Source: Kryptolebias marmoratus
Lineage: Eukaryota > Chordata > Actinopteri > Cyprinodontiformes > Rivulidae
Assembly: GCF_001649575.2 (NCBI RefSeq)
Contig: NC_051439.1
Span: 7,182,148 to 7,246,147 of the forward strand
Direction of reading: 5' to 3'
DNA: 64,000 bases
Positions 1 through 10,990 of the stretch are shown here, in pieces (the first letter of the stretch is position 1; each line of letters opens with the position of its first letter). The notes under the pieces were generated by a model, which saw only the letters and a program-made list of their open reading frames with translations, did no database searches and was not told the origin of the DNA. The position numbers and the translations under genes are program-made.

Positions 1-324
1 AAAAAAAAACGTATACCTCATTGGCCGCTTCAACCTGAAAGGGTTAACGTTTCCTTTTCACACGAGCCCCGGTACACGCCTCACCAAGCTTCTTTGCCGA
101 TTAAAACAAAAAACAAGCATGCTGCCCTCTATCGAGTGCAGCGTGTCACCAAAAATATGTTCCCAAAGGAAACAGCAACTCAAACACTGGTTCCACTCTG
201 GCAACATTCATACAATCTTCCATAAACACAAAATACTTTCCATTACTTTAACTTATCTACCAACTTAACCATAAAATTAACCCGAAATGCACAACTGCCG
301 CTGATGGCAGCCACACTAAGAGTA

Positions 325-575
325 TTTGCAGGGAATAATTGTCAGCTACTACCACAGACGATTTTAGTTAAATATCTCTAAAACGCACTGAGACTGAAGG
401 CTGAAGTCACTTAGCTGTGGAGTAAACTGGGTGGACTCCAACTGTTAGTGAGTTGTAGATGTACATCCAATGATTACTTTCTGAGAGGTTTATTAAAATT
501 AATTCAGGAATTAACGAGATATTTTGCTAACAGTAGAGGCAAACAAACACATTGGCAAAAACATTATCATGCCAC
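325..575 (+). repeat. Repeat A, copy 1
   Basis: A dispersed repeat, copied about 14 times in this window. Its landmarks in this orientation are CAGCTACTACCACA, a TTAGCTGTGG block, GTAGATGTACATCCAATGAT and GAGATATTTTGCTAACA. All are present here in order, with small deletions. No ORF is conserved between copies. The family resembles widespread fish interspersed repeats, but I cannot name its class. Confidence 0.75.
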
Positions 576-939
576 CTTCCCCGGTGGACAATAAAATGTG
601 ATTCCCTCCCCAAATTTTTTTCATGTGTTGTTGATCGACGTAAAATGACCCAATTCTGCATTTCATGGATCTCAGAATTGATATATTAAAAACTAATTAT
701 CTGTTTTAATTTTTATTCTGGAAAATGTTCAGGTTTGCTCTCTTGTGAAGGTTAAGACTCAAAATGTTTGTGAATTTTGAATTTTGTCTGTTAGCTAAAT
801 ACCCCATGAACCAGAAGATGGATTTGACTGAAACTGTCAGAAAGAAATCCTTGGATGAACATGTACAACTGATTAACGTTTGGAGGCAAACTCTTGGTGG
901 AGACTTTTAGTAATCTAGGACCTGGGAAATCCTTAGAGT

Positions 940-1110
940 ACAAAAACGCAGCAACTGTACTTTTATTCTGTAATCAAAGCTTTTTTGCTTCCCAACCTGG
1001 GAGCTTTCTCCTTTTCAAACTGGAAAGTGAGGAGTTCCAAGATTTAAACTGCATGAGATGCTCCGTTCTTGCAGCTAAATTTACATCCAGATTAATCTCA
1101 CTCCCCCTCC
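940..1110 (+). repeat. Repeat C, copy 1
   Basis: Shares with 50878-51112 (there inverted) the blocks GCTTCCCAACCTGGGAGC, TTTCTCC, and GAGTTCCAAGATTTAAACT. Conceptual translations of the two copies share FAS-PGSF and LES--FQ-LN patterns, which suggests a common element rather than a gene. Both copies also carry GCAACTG-ACTTTTATTCTG in the same orientation, hinting that the parent had inverted ends. Class unknown. Confidence 0.6.
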
Positions 1111-1928
1111 CAGCGGAGAGTTGTTCAGATCTTTGTTTGCTTGCCTCGCGAGAAAACATACTCCATTCTAAAACTTACGATGGAGCATTTTCCCTCTAAA
1201 TTTGAAAACCTTTCTTTAGCGAACCAGGCAAACCAAAACCCTAACAACTCTACAGTGGCGTTTTGTGAATGGTACAAACAAAAGCAGACATGCCCCTCCG
1301 TCTTCGGCAGCATGCTGGCTTAAATATCAAGAGAAAAAGAAAAGACTGTTTTCATAGTCTTTTCCACTCCATCCTTTTTATTTCAGATATTGTATGGCTT
1401 TCCTGACACACTTTTACCATCCATCATACGCTACAGGGTGAGAAGGAGAAAAAGACTGACTAATAGCACCAGTCTACAGGTCACCAGGCTTGTGAATGCT
1501 CATTGCAACTCTACAGTGGTCTGGACATTGACTATTACACATGAACACTTTACGTTTGCAAGGGATTGCACATGACACACAACCAAAGCACACTGACAAT
1601 TTATGACTGTCTGACAGTCAATGGACAACAGGACGTACCAAGAATCAAAATGCTGCACAATAGGTTTGGAGTGTGCTGTATATTTGTTCTTAAATTTGTG
1701 TTTGATTTCTTGCTTCTTTTTTCCCTTTAATTAATATTCTTTACGTTTACTTTTAATGCCTGTTGTGTCTGTGAAAGAACTGCTAAAAGCGTGAGAGGTC
1801 TGCCTGGTCTTTTTCTGCCTGGTCATGAGTATCATAGTGTAATTAGATTTTATGTGTTATGGTTCTTTCTCAGAAAAAAAGGAAAAAAAAAAGGTTAAAT
1901 TCACTAGTCCTAAAAATAAGAGCTGGAA

Positions 1929-2845
1929 CTTGTGTATGAGGTTGAGCTGTGCCAACTAGATATAGTTGGGCTCACATCTTGGACTCTGGAGCCCAACTCT
2001 TGGAGAGGGGCTGGACTCTTTCCTATTCTGAAGTTGCTCAGGGAAAGAGGTGTCAGGGGTGTGTGGGGATATTCACAACCCCCCGGCTAAGCGCCTGTGT
2101 TTGGGTGCCTGGTAAACAAGAGGGTCGCCTCTCTGTGGCTTTGAGCTGCAGGAGGGAAGGTTCTGTCTGTTATTTATGTTTATGCACCAAACATCAGGTC
2201 TTCTTGGAGTCTCTGGATGGTGTCCTGGAAGGGGAGCTGCCGTTTGGGGATTCCCTAGTTCTCATGGGAGGCTTTAGTGCCCATGTGGGTGGAGGGGGGT
2301 GATTGGGAGGAAAATCCTCCCTGAGCCCAAGCAGTGCTTTCTTGTTGGACTTGTGTGCTAAGCATGGGCTGTCCATATGGACACTATGTTTGCACAGAGG
2401 CTGGTTCATAAGGGTATTTGGTACCAGGCCACCTTGGGCCAAAGGCCAATCATCAGTTTTTTAATCCAACCCTCACCAACCATCATAAGGTATGAATCAT
2501 AACAGGAAAAATTTAATCCCAAATACAAGCAGGAGAAAAGAGCTTCCTTCGTGGGGTGGTGGGAGGCTGCTCCTCCTCATCAAATGGCTTCTGATTAGGA
2601 TGCTTCCTCAGTATTTCCTTTTGGAGTTCTTCCGGGCACGTCCCACTGGGAGGAGACCCCGGGGCAGACCCATAACTTACTGAAGGGATTATCTATCCTC
2701 TCTGGCCTGGGAACACCTTGCGATCCCCCAGGAGGAGCCGGAGAGTGTCACTGGGGAGAGGGATGCCTGGGCTTCCCTTCAGGACCTGTTAACTCCATGA
2801 CCCAGCCACAGATAGGTGAAAGCAAATGGATAGATGGATAAAAAG
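1929..2845 (+). mobile_element. RTE/Rex-like LINE, internally deleted
   Basis: The left part (about 1929-2445) encodes a decayed endonuclease: QLLERGWTLSYSEVAQGKR, FLESLDGVLEG and LVLMGGFSAHVG, the last matching the usual GDFNAHVG active-site strand with D and N lost. The reverse transcriptase is deleted. The right part (about 2525-2840) is the conserved 3' end, with RARPTGRRPRGRP and a LAW-HL-IPQEE-like stretch, then a GGATAGATGGATA tail. Element of the kind often annotated as craniofacial development protein 2-like in fish. The clade name is my best guess. Non-functional. Confidence 0.8.
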
Positions 2846-3828
2846 ATGATATGAAAAACAAAACAAACAACAACAACAAAAAAAAATAGATACTTGACAG
2901 CATTGTTGTGTGTGTGTTTCCTTTTTGCATTTCTGTGTTTGTGTAAACTCTGCACCAACACAAAAAGGATCAAAACAAATAAAATATTAATTTAAACATA
3001 ATGAGCTGTAGAAATTTTGCTTTGGATTTTGTAAGAACTTGTGAGCTTCTTCTTTTGTCTGACAATAAGCATAGTTGGGTGACACTGCATTAGATAACAA
3101 AAGTGAAGAAACACCTATTGGCTTCTTTTTATTAGATGTTACCAAAGGCGAGGTGCAAGCAAAAAAAACAAAACTTATGATGAAAACCTGCTCTAATTTA
3201 ATTTTTTTTATCTTCCACTTTTATCCTTATATTCCTATTGCTAAAAAACAAGCAAACAAAAAAAGCTTTTAGGCATGTTTAATCAGAATTAAGTAAATGC
3301 ACAGTGTGCATTATGTTCTGTGCCAAAAATGTAATCTATATTATGAGGGGTACATAAGAGAGTATAAACTATAAAGTTAGCATTTATAACTGGTGACAAA
3401 TACTACTTTAAAAACTGTTTTGTGAATTGTTTCTCTCATTAAAACAATTTACACCCAAACAGGCTGGTTAAAAATAGCAATGAGCCGCTGTATTTAGGTA
3501 AAACATATTTTTATATAAAAATGTCTGCTTGCTTCTTTGTGATAAAAGCAAGTTCTAGTCTATTTGTTAGCTTTTCATGCAGATGATGACAGCGTCTGGG
3601 GAGGCTGTCATGATGATGAACATGATCTGACTTTACTTCAGTTTTCTGCTTTGACATAAAGTAACACTAACATACGGAGGGTGGTGCAGAAGCAGACAAA
3701 TAAAAGTTTAGGAAATCAAAGGGAACAAAGAGGAGGCAAAGTGCTCTAAAGGAAATGAAAAGACTGAAACCAGGTAATACAAATGAGAGAATCAGAGAGA
3801 GACAAAAGAAATAATTTCAGTACTGCAC

Positions 3829-3935
3829 CTTTCTGCAGACTCATGTCTACCATACGAGGCTCAGCCAGCTCCAGGAAGAAGTTCTTGTTTTTTTCATACT
3901 CCTCATCGTCAATAACTTTCACGTGAATAAATTTG
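3829..3935 (-). CDS. slc8a3: Na+/Ca2+ exchanger (SLC8A/NCX) alternative exon, A-type, second Calx-beta domain
   Basis: Internal exon, 107 nt, coding 35 full codons plus one base at each end. The frame reads KFIHVKVIDDEEYEKN, then KNFFLELAEPRMVDMSLQK. This matches the A-type mutually exclusive exon of the exchanger's cytoplasmic regulatory loop (CBD2). The protein is a multi-spanning plasma-membrane antiporter exchanging Na+ for Ca2+. In NCX1 the acidic DDEE stretch includes a Ca2+ ligand of CBD2 (D578), and the lysine seven residues on (K585) is a known functional position; both are present here. The acceptor is a pyrimidine-rich tract ending TTGCAG at 3936; the donor is AAAG/GTGCAG at 3828. 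The length is not a multiple of 3, so skipping it, or including it with a similar partner exon, would shift the frame, as expected for a mutually exclusive exon. The residues PRMVDMS favour SLC8A3, but fish slc8a4 or slc8a1 copies are not excluded. The partner B-type exon was not found. Confidence 0.85.
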
Positions 3936-3940
3936 CTGCA

Positions 3941-4049
3941 AGGGGGGAGGAGGATAACAAGGGAGGATAAAAGATGGGGTAGTGAAAAGGTAAGGGACAG
4001 AGAAAGACAGAGAAGGGGGGAAGGAGAGGGAGAGAGAAGAAGAGAAAGG
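3941..4049 (-). promoter_or_regulatory. Extended polypyrimidine tract before the exchanger exon
   Basis: The plus strand is almost pure purine for about 110 bases, with runs such as GGGGGGAGGAGG and GAGAGGGAGAGAGAAGAAG. On the transcribed strand this is a long C/U-rich tract ending directly at the TTGCAG acceptor. Ordinary acceptors need only 15-20 pyrimidines. Such tracts can bind PTB-type splicing regulators; that role here is inference. Confidence 0.55.
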
Positions 4050-6024
4050 TTAATTTGCGATGGAGGGGCACAGGAAGAGCACTGTAAGTGGGATTAATAA
4101 TCAACATGGAAGAAAGTTAGGAGGCGAATGGTCAGCTTGCTGTGGAACGACACACAGACAGGTTCCTGTGAGCCCATTGGCTAACACGTTCATCAGGTCA
4201 TCCTGTACGAGTGGGACAGAGGGTAAAAAGAACAAACCTAACCAAAATAAGCAGCGAGTAATTAGTCAGGCTGTAAAATGAGTACACAGATATTTCTCAA
4301 AGGGCCAAAAAATGAGAGTGACTGATAAATGAAAGAACCTGTTCTTTTTTCATTTTTCTTTATTTTTCAGTCAGAACTATTTCAAGGAAACAGCTAGTTG
4401 GACACTGTGGACTTCATTACCTGTCAAGGCACAGAAGAGGCAGTTAGGAAAGAAGCAGTCCATTGCTGGGTTTATTGCTCCGATTTAAGGCGAGCATCCC
4501 TTTAATGAAGTCAAATGTCCAGAGGGGTGAGGCTCCTTTGGAAAAGTGCTGCGTGTAACATCATCACACAGAAACAGCTCAATATGGCACATCAGCCCCA
4601 GCAGCACTTTCTCCACTGATCACCCTAATTGATCTTTATAAAGAGTTATTGACGAGTGCAGGCAGTTAGGTGGTCAGCAGGTACCCAGACCTCTTTGTGC
4701 CGCGTCGCATCACAGCAGGAACTCCTACAGGAATAGCTTTGTTGAAATTTGTACGAACGTTACGTCACACTTTGTTCGACGCTGGAAAACGAAAACGGGC
4801 CCACGACGAGCCACGACACTCGCTGCATCGGCTCTCTCAGGCTTCAGGAAGCACGCCCGGCGAGCAGCAGACGAGCCAGCAACAGTCGACAGTGGCACAA
4901 CAAGCCCTGAAAGAACGATGACATACTTTATTAGGACTCTGACATCTCACAGCGAGACGCTTTTCATCCTTGCGCAAGCAAAAAATACAGCTTTTACCAC
5001 GTTATTTGAGGAGCGGATTTGAAAAGCAGCTAATAAGACGAGTGACCAGACAGCAGTCATTATAGATAGCTGTTCATATATCATGTATCAAGTCAAAAAG
5101 CAACTCATTCCCTGACATCCCAGTGATTTACTTCCAACAGCATGGCATTCCGGCAGTTTTGTGCCAGTCAACGCACTGACGCACTCTTCACACTGCCATA
5201 AAAGTGAAAAAATTACACATAACACAAGCAAATAAAAACTGTCTCTTACACACCCACACAAAAGCATCCTGAACCTTTTTCTCATATACAGTAATATGGT
5301 AAGTGAGAGCATATACAGCATATATATTCCTATAGCTAAATCCCCTTCTCTAGCAAGAGGTTTCGTAGTTCTGGATGTAAGGGAACTGTACAATCTAAGA
5401 GCCTTTTAACACACCACACACAGCAGAGCAATCCATCTTTCTTTTTCTCTCTCTCTTCCCATCTCGCCAGCAGGGTTTTCCTTTTTTTTTAGTGCCAGGC
5501 GACACGTTTGCAGCACCGGCTCTGCGGCCTTGAACAGCACTTCGGTTTCCATCAGGACTGAGAAGGAGAAGCGCTGAAGTTGAATGGACAAGTGGGATCT
5601 GTCTCCACGCACACACATATAAACCGCCTAGATGGAGAGGAGGGAGGGGGAACGGATCCACGTTTACAGCTTACAGCCACACAGTTAATCAGTGACTATC
5701 AGGAGCAGCGACGTATTCAATGACTGTGGCCTGAAAGTGAGCCGCTGGCTTCAGATCCCTTGGTATTTTCATGCAACAGTTTACAAGAATATCATGTGAC
5801 CCTAGAATTTGCTGTGAGATCATTTAGGAAAACTTCCAAATCAAAAGTGTCTAAAAATATCATATAAACATCTGCTGGTAGGCACTTAAGCTGAGAGTAC
5901 ACAACAGTAAATCTGTGAGCCATAAAAGCGATGCAATGAGCCAGCAGCTGCAAAATTACTCAATCAGAGATAAATTTTCAAACATTTCTCCTGAGTTTAG
6001 CTAGAAGGAAAGGTTTGGTTAGAT
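4050..6024. other. Unassigned intronic sequence
   Basis: No repeat family or exon recognised. A minus-strand ORF at 5395-5661 contains ALLLLSPDGN, which looks like the ALLLSPD of the exchanger's short cassette exon, but it lies on the wrong side of the A-type exon and lacks a proper donor, so I do not call it. Confidence 0.4.
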
Positions 6025-6300
6025 CAGTGGTTCTCAAACTGCGGGGGAACCAACCCCTATTGGTGTTTCCGTGGCGATTAGGATGGATGGTGTGCCCACT
6101 CCTTATTCTTCAGACGGCTCGTGACCCAGATAGAAGTAATGATGAACGGAGTTTATGTCTTTGTTGGAGGAAAAGGTGTCACCTTAATTTAGGAATGAAC
6201 AGGTTGCACTGATCATGGTGGAGGCGGGAAGATCTGGCATATAAACTGGTTGATGATACTTTGGGAATGGGAATGGTGCAACCTCTGTTTCCATGTTGAC
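6025..6300 (+). mobile_element. hAT-like transposon end
   Basis: Begins with CAGTGGTTCTCAAACTG (6025-6041), a classic terminal inverted repeat of hAT/Charlie-type elements. The reverse-complement end was not found in the next kilobase, so the right side is lost; the boundary given is arbitrary. The short ORF here is not a recognisable transposase. Confidence 0.55.
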
Positions 6301-7079
6301 TTGGAGAAAAATAACTGTTTTGTTGTTTTTACAGATAATATAGCAAAAATAGACTCATTGCAGCTATAAACACTGTAATAACATTGAACTCTATAACTTC
6401 ATATTTGTTGGGTTTCTGTGCTCAGATTACACTTGATAATTATGGTTCTAAAAGTCAATTTTGTTGCATTTCTCTCCAGTTTTGATTAACCAGAGGCTGG
6501 TGGAGGAGGCTGCTGTTATTGTACTAACAGAGCGGAGGTTCTCTTTGATTGTTCAGGAACAATCTGGAGACAAAATGCCACCAAAACAAGTTAACACTGT
6601 TTTAATTGACACAATAATTTACCAAGAGGAAAAAGAGATGAAAAAAATATGTAAATCTTGAGTTGTTTTTTTTTTTCTCTCTTCTTTTCTGATTACAATT
6701 AAATTTGACTCATGTTGTTTGTTGTCTTGATGAGCTAAATGGGGGCCTGGGTTAGACTGAAGTGGGTTTCCGTCAATGTTGCCAGATCTCACAAGAGAAA
6801 CGAGCAACCACATCAACAGAAATAAACCCAGAAGAAGCGACCCACCACCCCTGTAGCCTCACAATAAAGATAAGGAGGCCTTTTAACTTATTTATTTAGC
6901 ATTTCATTAAAATCTTTTAAGGAAACAGTGTTTTGTACTGAGCACAGCTAAAAGTGTGATGCTGCTGTCCTAAAACTGCTCCAATCTCTAAGCTTTCATT
7001 GCAGTTCATATAAATGATATTTGATAAACCATCAGTTTCACATTACTCCATTTTTTACGTGGAATTGTGCTTCTTTTTT

Positions 7080-7620
7080 GCAAGTGTAAATTTGCATTTT
7101 GTGTAAAAATGCAGTGACTGCTGAATGACAGCTGCAATCAAGTTGGTAAAGCTAAAACAAGCAAAACATAAGCTAAATTCATCAGAACAGTGAAAAGCTA
7201 AAGTGACAGTGGCAATGAAGTTTAAGTTAAAGAACAGTAGCTAATAGCTAAAACCGACAAAACAGTAGGAAACTGCTAGAATTAGCAGAACAACAGCTAA
7301 AACAAGCAGAACATCAGCAAAACTATAGCTAATAGCTAAAACTAGCAAAAGCGTCATTATGTAAAAGCTGAAATTAGCTAAACGAGAAGTGGGTTAGAAA
7401 ATGGATGGATGTAACTAAAAGCTAAAACAAGCAGAACATTAGCAAAATCATAACTAATAGCTAAAATTAGCCAACCCATATCTATGTCAAAGCTATAAGT
7501 ACCAAACTGTAGCTATTACTTAAAATTATTAAAACTGTAAGGTAAAATACTAAATATTTATCTTTTTAACACAAAAGCCCCCTTTAGTAGGACAAAACAT
7601 TTCCTTTGATTATACTCCAA
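7080..7620 (-). repeat. Repeat B, copy 1, reverse orientation
   Basis: A family marked by many degenerate AGCTAAAA/TTTTAGCT units in loose tandem, flanked by a GCATTTTTGTG-type end and a TAGTATTTTACC-type end. Here it reads AAAAATGCAGTGACTGCTGAATGACAG in reverse, then about 25 AGCTAAAA-like units, then GGTAAAATACTAAATA. No coding potential. Confidence 0.6.
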
Positions 7621-7714
7621 GATGCATGTTGTTTACATCTCTCACCCACTTCAAATATTTCCTGTTTTCCTAATTTTTATTTTAAGTAAAGAAAGAAAAC
7701 CACCTTTTGCTTTC

Positions 7715-7822
7715 AGCAATAGCTGTTGGTCTCCAGAGTTTCTGAACTTACAGAGTGTTGTCTGAAAAATAAGGTGATGCAACACCAAGTGGTAAACATG
7801 CCCCTGTTTTGCTGGACCCAAT
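7715..7822 (+). mobile_element. Tc1/mariner family T1, transposase 3' end fragment
   Basis: TGTTGTCTGAAAAATAAGG, GATGCAACACCAAGTGGTAA and ACATGCCCCTGTT correspond to the end of the transposase and the region just after it in a fish Tc1-like family whose ends read AACCCCAATTCC...AAAGTTGGGAC. The terminal repeat itself is gone. Confidence 0.6.
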
Positions 7823-8264
7823 TCTAGATACAAGCAGATCAAACATTCAAATTAGGATTCAATGAAAAGAATATTCATCTTGTTGAATTCACACAACAGC
7901 TCCCACTACAGTGATGATGATAAGTACTCACAAACCAATCATAAACTCACACACCGACACTCAGCAGACTCATGTAGAGAAATGAAACAACTGATGACCA
8001 GCAGTTATTCATCCATCTTTCCAAACATCTGACATCAGACACTATGGAGGCTGCAGAGAGCGTCTCTGTTCATAAAGCACTGGGCTTTTACTGTGCGTGA
8101 GTGTGTGTTTGTGAGGTGTAATCAAACACCTGCTGTGCACATAGAAACAAATCAGACTGTTTTCAGGGACTGCTAGTGTAGTGAGCGGTGACTAAATAGG
8201 AACAGATTCAGTGTGTTGACAGAAAAAACACTCTGCGGCAAATGGCAAGTTCAACTTAGACCTT

Positions 8265-8570
8265 ACACACACACAAGTTTGTATTTCTGTCCTTATTAAG
8301 ACATTATATTGACTTCTATCCATTTCTGTAGCCTAAACCTGACCCTTACCCTAAACTTAACCATTATTAGTCCACATCTAACCCTAACCTAAACTGAATT
8401 CAGACCTTATCATAAACCTAACCCCTAACCCAAACATGAGGTTCCACTGTATTAAGACTGGGCATTAACCCTTAGCCAAAAACGACTACCAATCCTGACA
8501 AGGTATGCTATTATACTAGAAAAAGTCCTTAAAAGGTAACAAAAACCAGGTACAGACACACACACAGTGA
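8265..8570 (+). repeat. CA-flanked repeat with telomere-like CCCTAA units
   Basis: An ACACACACAC start, then TCCTTATTAAGACATTATAT and TTGACTTCTATCCATTTCTG. It continues with degenerate units such as CCTAAACCTGACCC, CTAACCCTAACCTAAAC and ACCTAACCCCTAACCC (8330-8440), and ends in ACAGACACACACAC. This is a known type of fish interspersed repeat. A related right end is at 63290-63400 and a left-end trace at 61305-61390. Confidence 0.6.
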
Positions 8571-8984
8571 GTCATGAATGCATTTTCTGATGTCTTGTCT
8601 GCACTGGTTTTCTTTAGAGTCTTGACACTCATTTTCTTGTGCTGAAAGGCTGTAACTTCCTGTTTTCACAGAGGCAAAAAGTCTACTTTCAGAAAAATAA
8701 ATTCCACTGGAGGGCAGAGATCATCAACCAGAAGTTTTTCGAGGGACATAGAGTACTTTTTAAGCAGACAGCATGGCAACCAGCATTAACCATGTTTCTG
8801 GTAACTATAGCCTGTTTGTATTGGCAGTTTAAGTTCTGTTTGATACACTGTTTTATTTTTTCAAAGGGGTTTAAAAAAACTTTTTATTGTCTTTTCAGAT
8901 TAAGAAATATTATTTGCTAATATGCATGTAAATCCAGGTGCATATATGTTAAATATGTTTAATAAAAATGATAAAATGTATTTG

Positions 8985-9045
8985 TGATATTGCGAGATGT
9001 CACACTCAGATTAAATGTTGTTAATGACCCTCAACTACAACCATG
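8985..9045 (+). repeat. Repeat A, short fragment
   Basis: Only the segment with ATTGCGAGATGTCACACTCAG followed by AATGACCCTCAACTACAACC is recognisable. It corresponds to the left-middle part of longer copies such as the one at 60345-60785. Confidence 0.5.
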
Positions 9046-9180
9046 CAAGGCATGAAGCCATACAATGCCAGGTTGACTAGGAATGGGCACCAAGAGTATA
9101 TAAAGACCCGAGCTGATGAACGGAATAGATCCACCTGAGCTAATGACAACTGGGAGCAGGTGAGACTGGGTGGGGCAGAA
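9040..9180 (-). repeat. LTR-like fragment with TATA box, reverse orientation
   Basis: On the minus strand CTCACCTGCTCCCAG is followed by CTCGGGTCTTTATATACTC. The pairing of a CACCTG-type block with a TATA-like box recalls the LTR-like elements at 17345 and 61960. Ends not defined. Confidence 0.35.
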
Positions 9181-9974
9181 AACTCATTAGAACTTAGCTT
9201 AGCGTCTCATGATTTAATTATTTTCTTACAGCAGCTTACCAGTTCAGGAGTAATACTGTCACCTAAAAAGGTTCATCAAGCAGGGACACTTGGCCTTCAA
9301 AACTCTGTCAGACATCTTCTCATCACTGTCTCACTCAATGTGTCCCTCTCACATCAAACCTTCTTTCTGTATTGTATGACAGAGCTCTGATTGGTTAACA
9401 CACGTTGTCATCAACCCTCTTGGAGATGAGTTACACTAGGCTCCTGCGGTGAATTGTAGGCAAGTTATTCTCACTTCAGTAGTTTAAGGGCCAGAAGGCA
9501 TGTTTTCTTGACCAGATATGTGAACCATTAGTTGACAATGTTGCAGTGTTGTCAAAGCTGGGCATGTTTTTGAGATGTTGGACAAAAGAGCCTTTCTGAA
9601 GTGACCAGATTGTTTGATTGCCTTGTCTTTGCTTTGGAACAAACCTGTACTCACAGTCTCCATCAAAGAGAGAAAGAGATATACTTTAAAAATGCCTCTC
9701 CAAGCAATGTTTTCAACTACTGGGACTCTTTAAAATGCAAACACAATAAGACTTATAAATGTTAATTAGCCAAAAGAACTAACTTTTCCCTTATATTTAC
9801 TGTATATGTCTGCATGTGGACTTCTTCTAACAATAACCGTTTTTCAGATACCCCAATCATTACTGTACTTGTGGATGTTTCGTTTGGAATTTCATCAATA
9901 ATGTGGCTAAAAGAAATTAATTTAGATATCTTATCTCAAACAGGATGTTCGTGCATCAAATGCGTCGGCCCTTC

Positions 9975-10990
9975 ATAGGCTGTTTTAGATAAAGGGCGGA
10001 GGAGTTTATGGGACTGCAGCCGTCATCGCTCTCTGTTCTTGCTAGACGCCAATGAAGCCACATCAACTCTCTCTTCCTTCTTTACGCCAGCACAGAGGAT
10101 TGTGCTGTGTGCCTTGCTTTTGGACTTTGACGAAAGTCAAACATCACTGAACTCTCTTTAATCCCAGCAGGAGAAAAGAATGTTTATCTCTCCTCAGCAC
10201 TTTCTGCAGCCTAAAAGTCAGCATGAGTCTGTTGACTTACCTTGGCTGCAGCAGAACCAACTGAGTTCCTCTTATCTTCTGCAAATGGTAACGACAGCAA
10301 ACTTTCGACCTTCTCGCACAAGTTTGAAGCACAGCAAAACCAACAAATGTCATGTCATTTTTGTGGAACTGAACTTATCAGCTCCACTGAGGACACAAGC
10401 TGTTCTTTTCCATCCAGGGATCTTAGTCAGCTACAAACACTCTGCTGGTCTGAATGGAGATTTGGACATGGTAGCTACAAGCCAAAGACACAGGACCAGA
10501 GGCTGACTGAGTTTTTCCTAATAAGCAGCAGTGATCATGAGAGACCTGCAGGTGCTGTGGTCGGAGCCTGTGGGAGTCAAAACCAACAGCAATCTTCAAC
10601 TAACAGTCCTGACATGGATGGCTTTAAACAGTGGAAACTTTCTCCCGAATAGTCAAACTTCTAAATTTATTTGCTGTGTAGTTATGATTTGTGTCCATAG
10701 TAACCTAATTTAGTAACTACTCTGTGGTTGGCAACAAACAGACTTTTTAGTATAACAGTACTTCTTTTATTTTGGTTTTCCTTAATAGAAATAGCTTCCA
10801 TCTTCTCTCATCCCATTTTAATGGTTTAGACAGAATAACCTAACATTTCGCATTTGAATGTCATTTTGATGATCCATCAACACAATTCATTTTTGACATA
10901 AAGTTACGGGACTCATTCATTCGCCACACATCCCCTGATCTGTAAAACATTTACATTTGTAAATAAATCCCCTTTCTCCTAAAGTACGTT
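9975..10990 (+). other. Possible small intron-nested gene or retrocopy (unrecognised)
   Basis: A GC box (GGGCGG, 9994-9999) is followed by a UTR-like stretch, an ORF region and a poly(A) signal AATAAA at 10962-10967. Two overlapping frames are open. One starts with ATG at 10180 (108 codons). The other is open from a stop near 10231 to 10652; its first ATG is at 10347, giving 101 codons. The second includes MSCHFCGTELIS and KTQDQRLTEFFLISSS; the L--FF pattern resembles a PCNA-binding box, but the key Q is displaced. The two frames could be one protein with a frameshift, or neither may be real. I do not recognise a family. Strand is opposite to the host gene. Confidence 0.2.

Larger units (their letters stand above)
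1..3828 (-). other. Start of the downstream intron of the exchanger gene
   Basis: On the minus strand this follows the donor at 3828. I looked for the B-type partner exon and for the later conserved segment with an EMGKPVLGEH-like motif and found neither. The recognisable content is repeat A (325-575), repeat C (940-1110) and an RTE-like LINE (1929-2845). The gaps 1-324, 576-939, 1111-1928 and 2846-3828 show only AT-rich sequence with short chance ORFs. Confidence 0.5.

Noticed and set aside
894..1199. 101-codon plus-strand ORF
   Set aside because: Its middle is shared with the repeat C copy at 50878-51112, so it is a repeat, not a gene.
3941..4049. Purine tract as a simple satellite
   Set aside because: It is irregular and ends exactly at the exon acceptor, so it is better read as the polypyrimidine tract of the minus-strand intron.
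5395..5661. Minus-strand ORF containing ALLLLSPDGN, like the exchanger's small cassette exon
   Set aside because: It lies 5' of the A-type exon in gene order, where that cassette does not belong. It has an extra leucine and no proper GT donor at the needed point.
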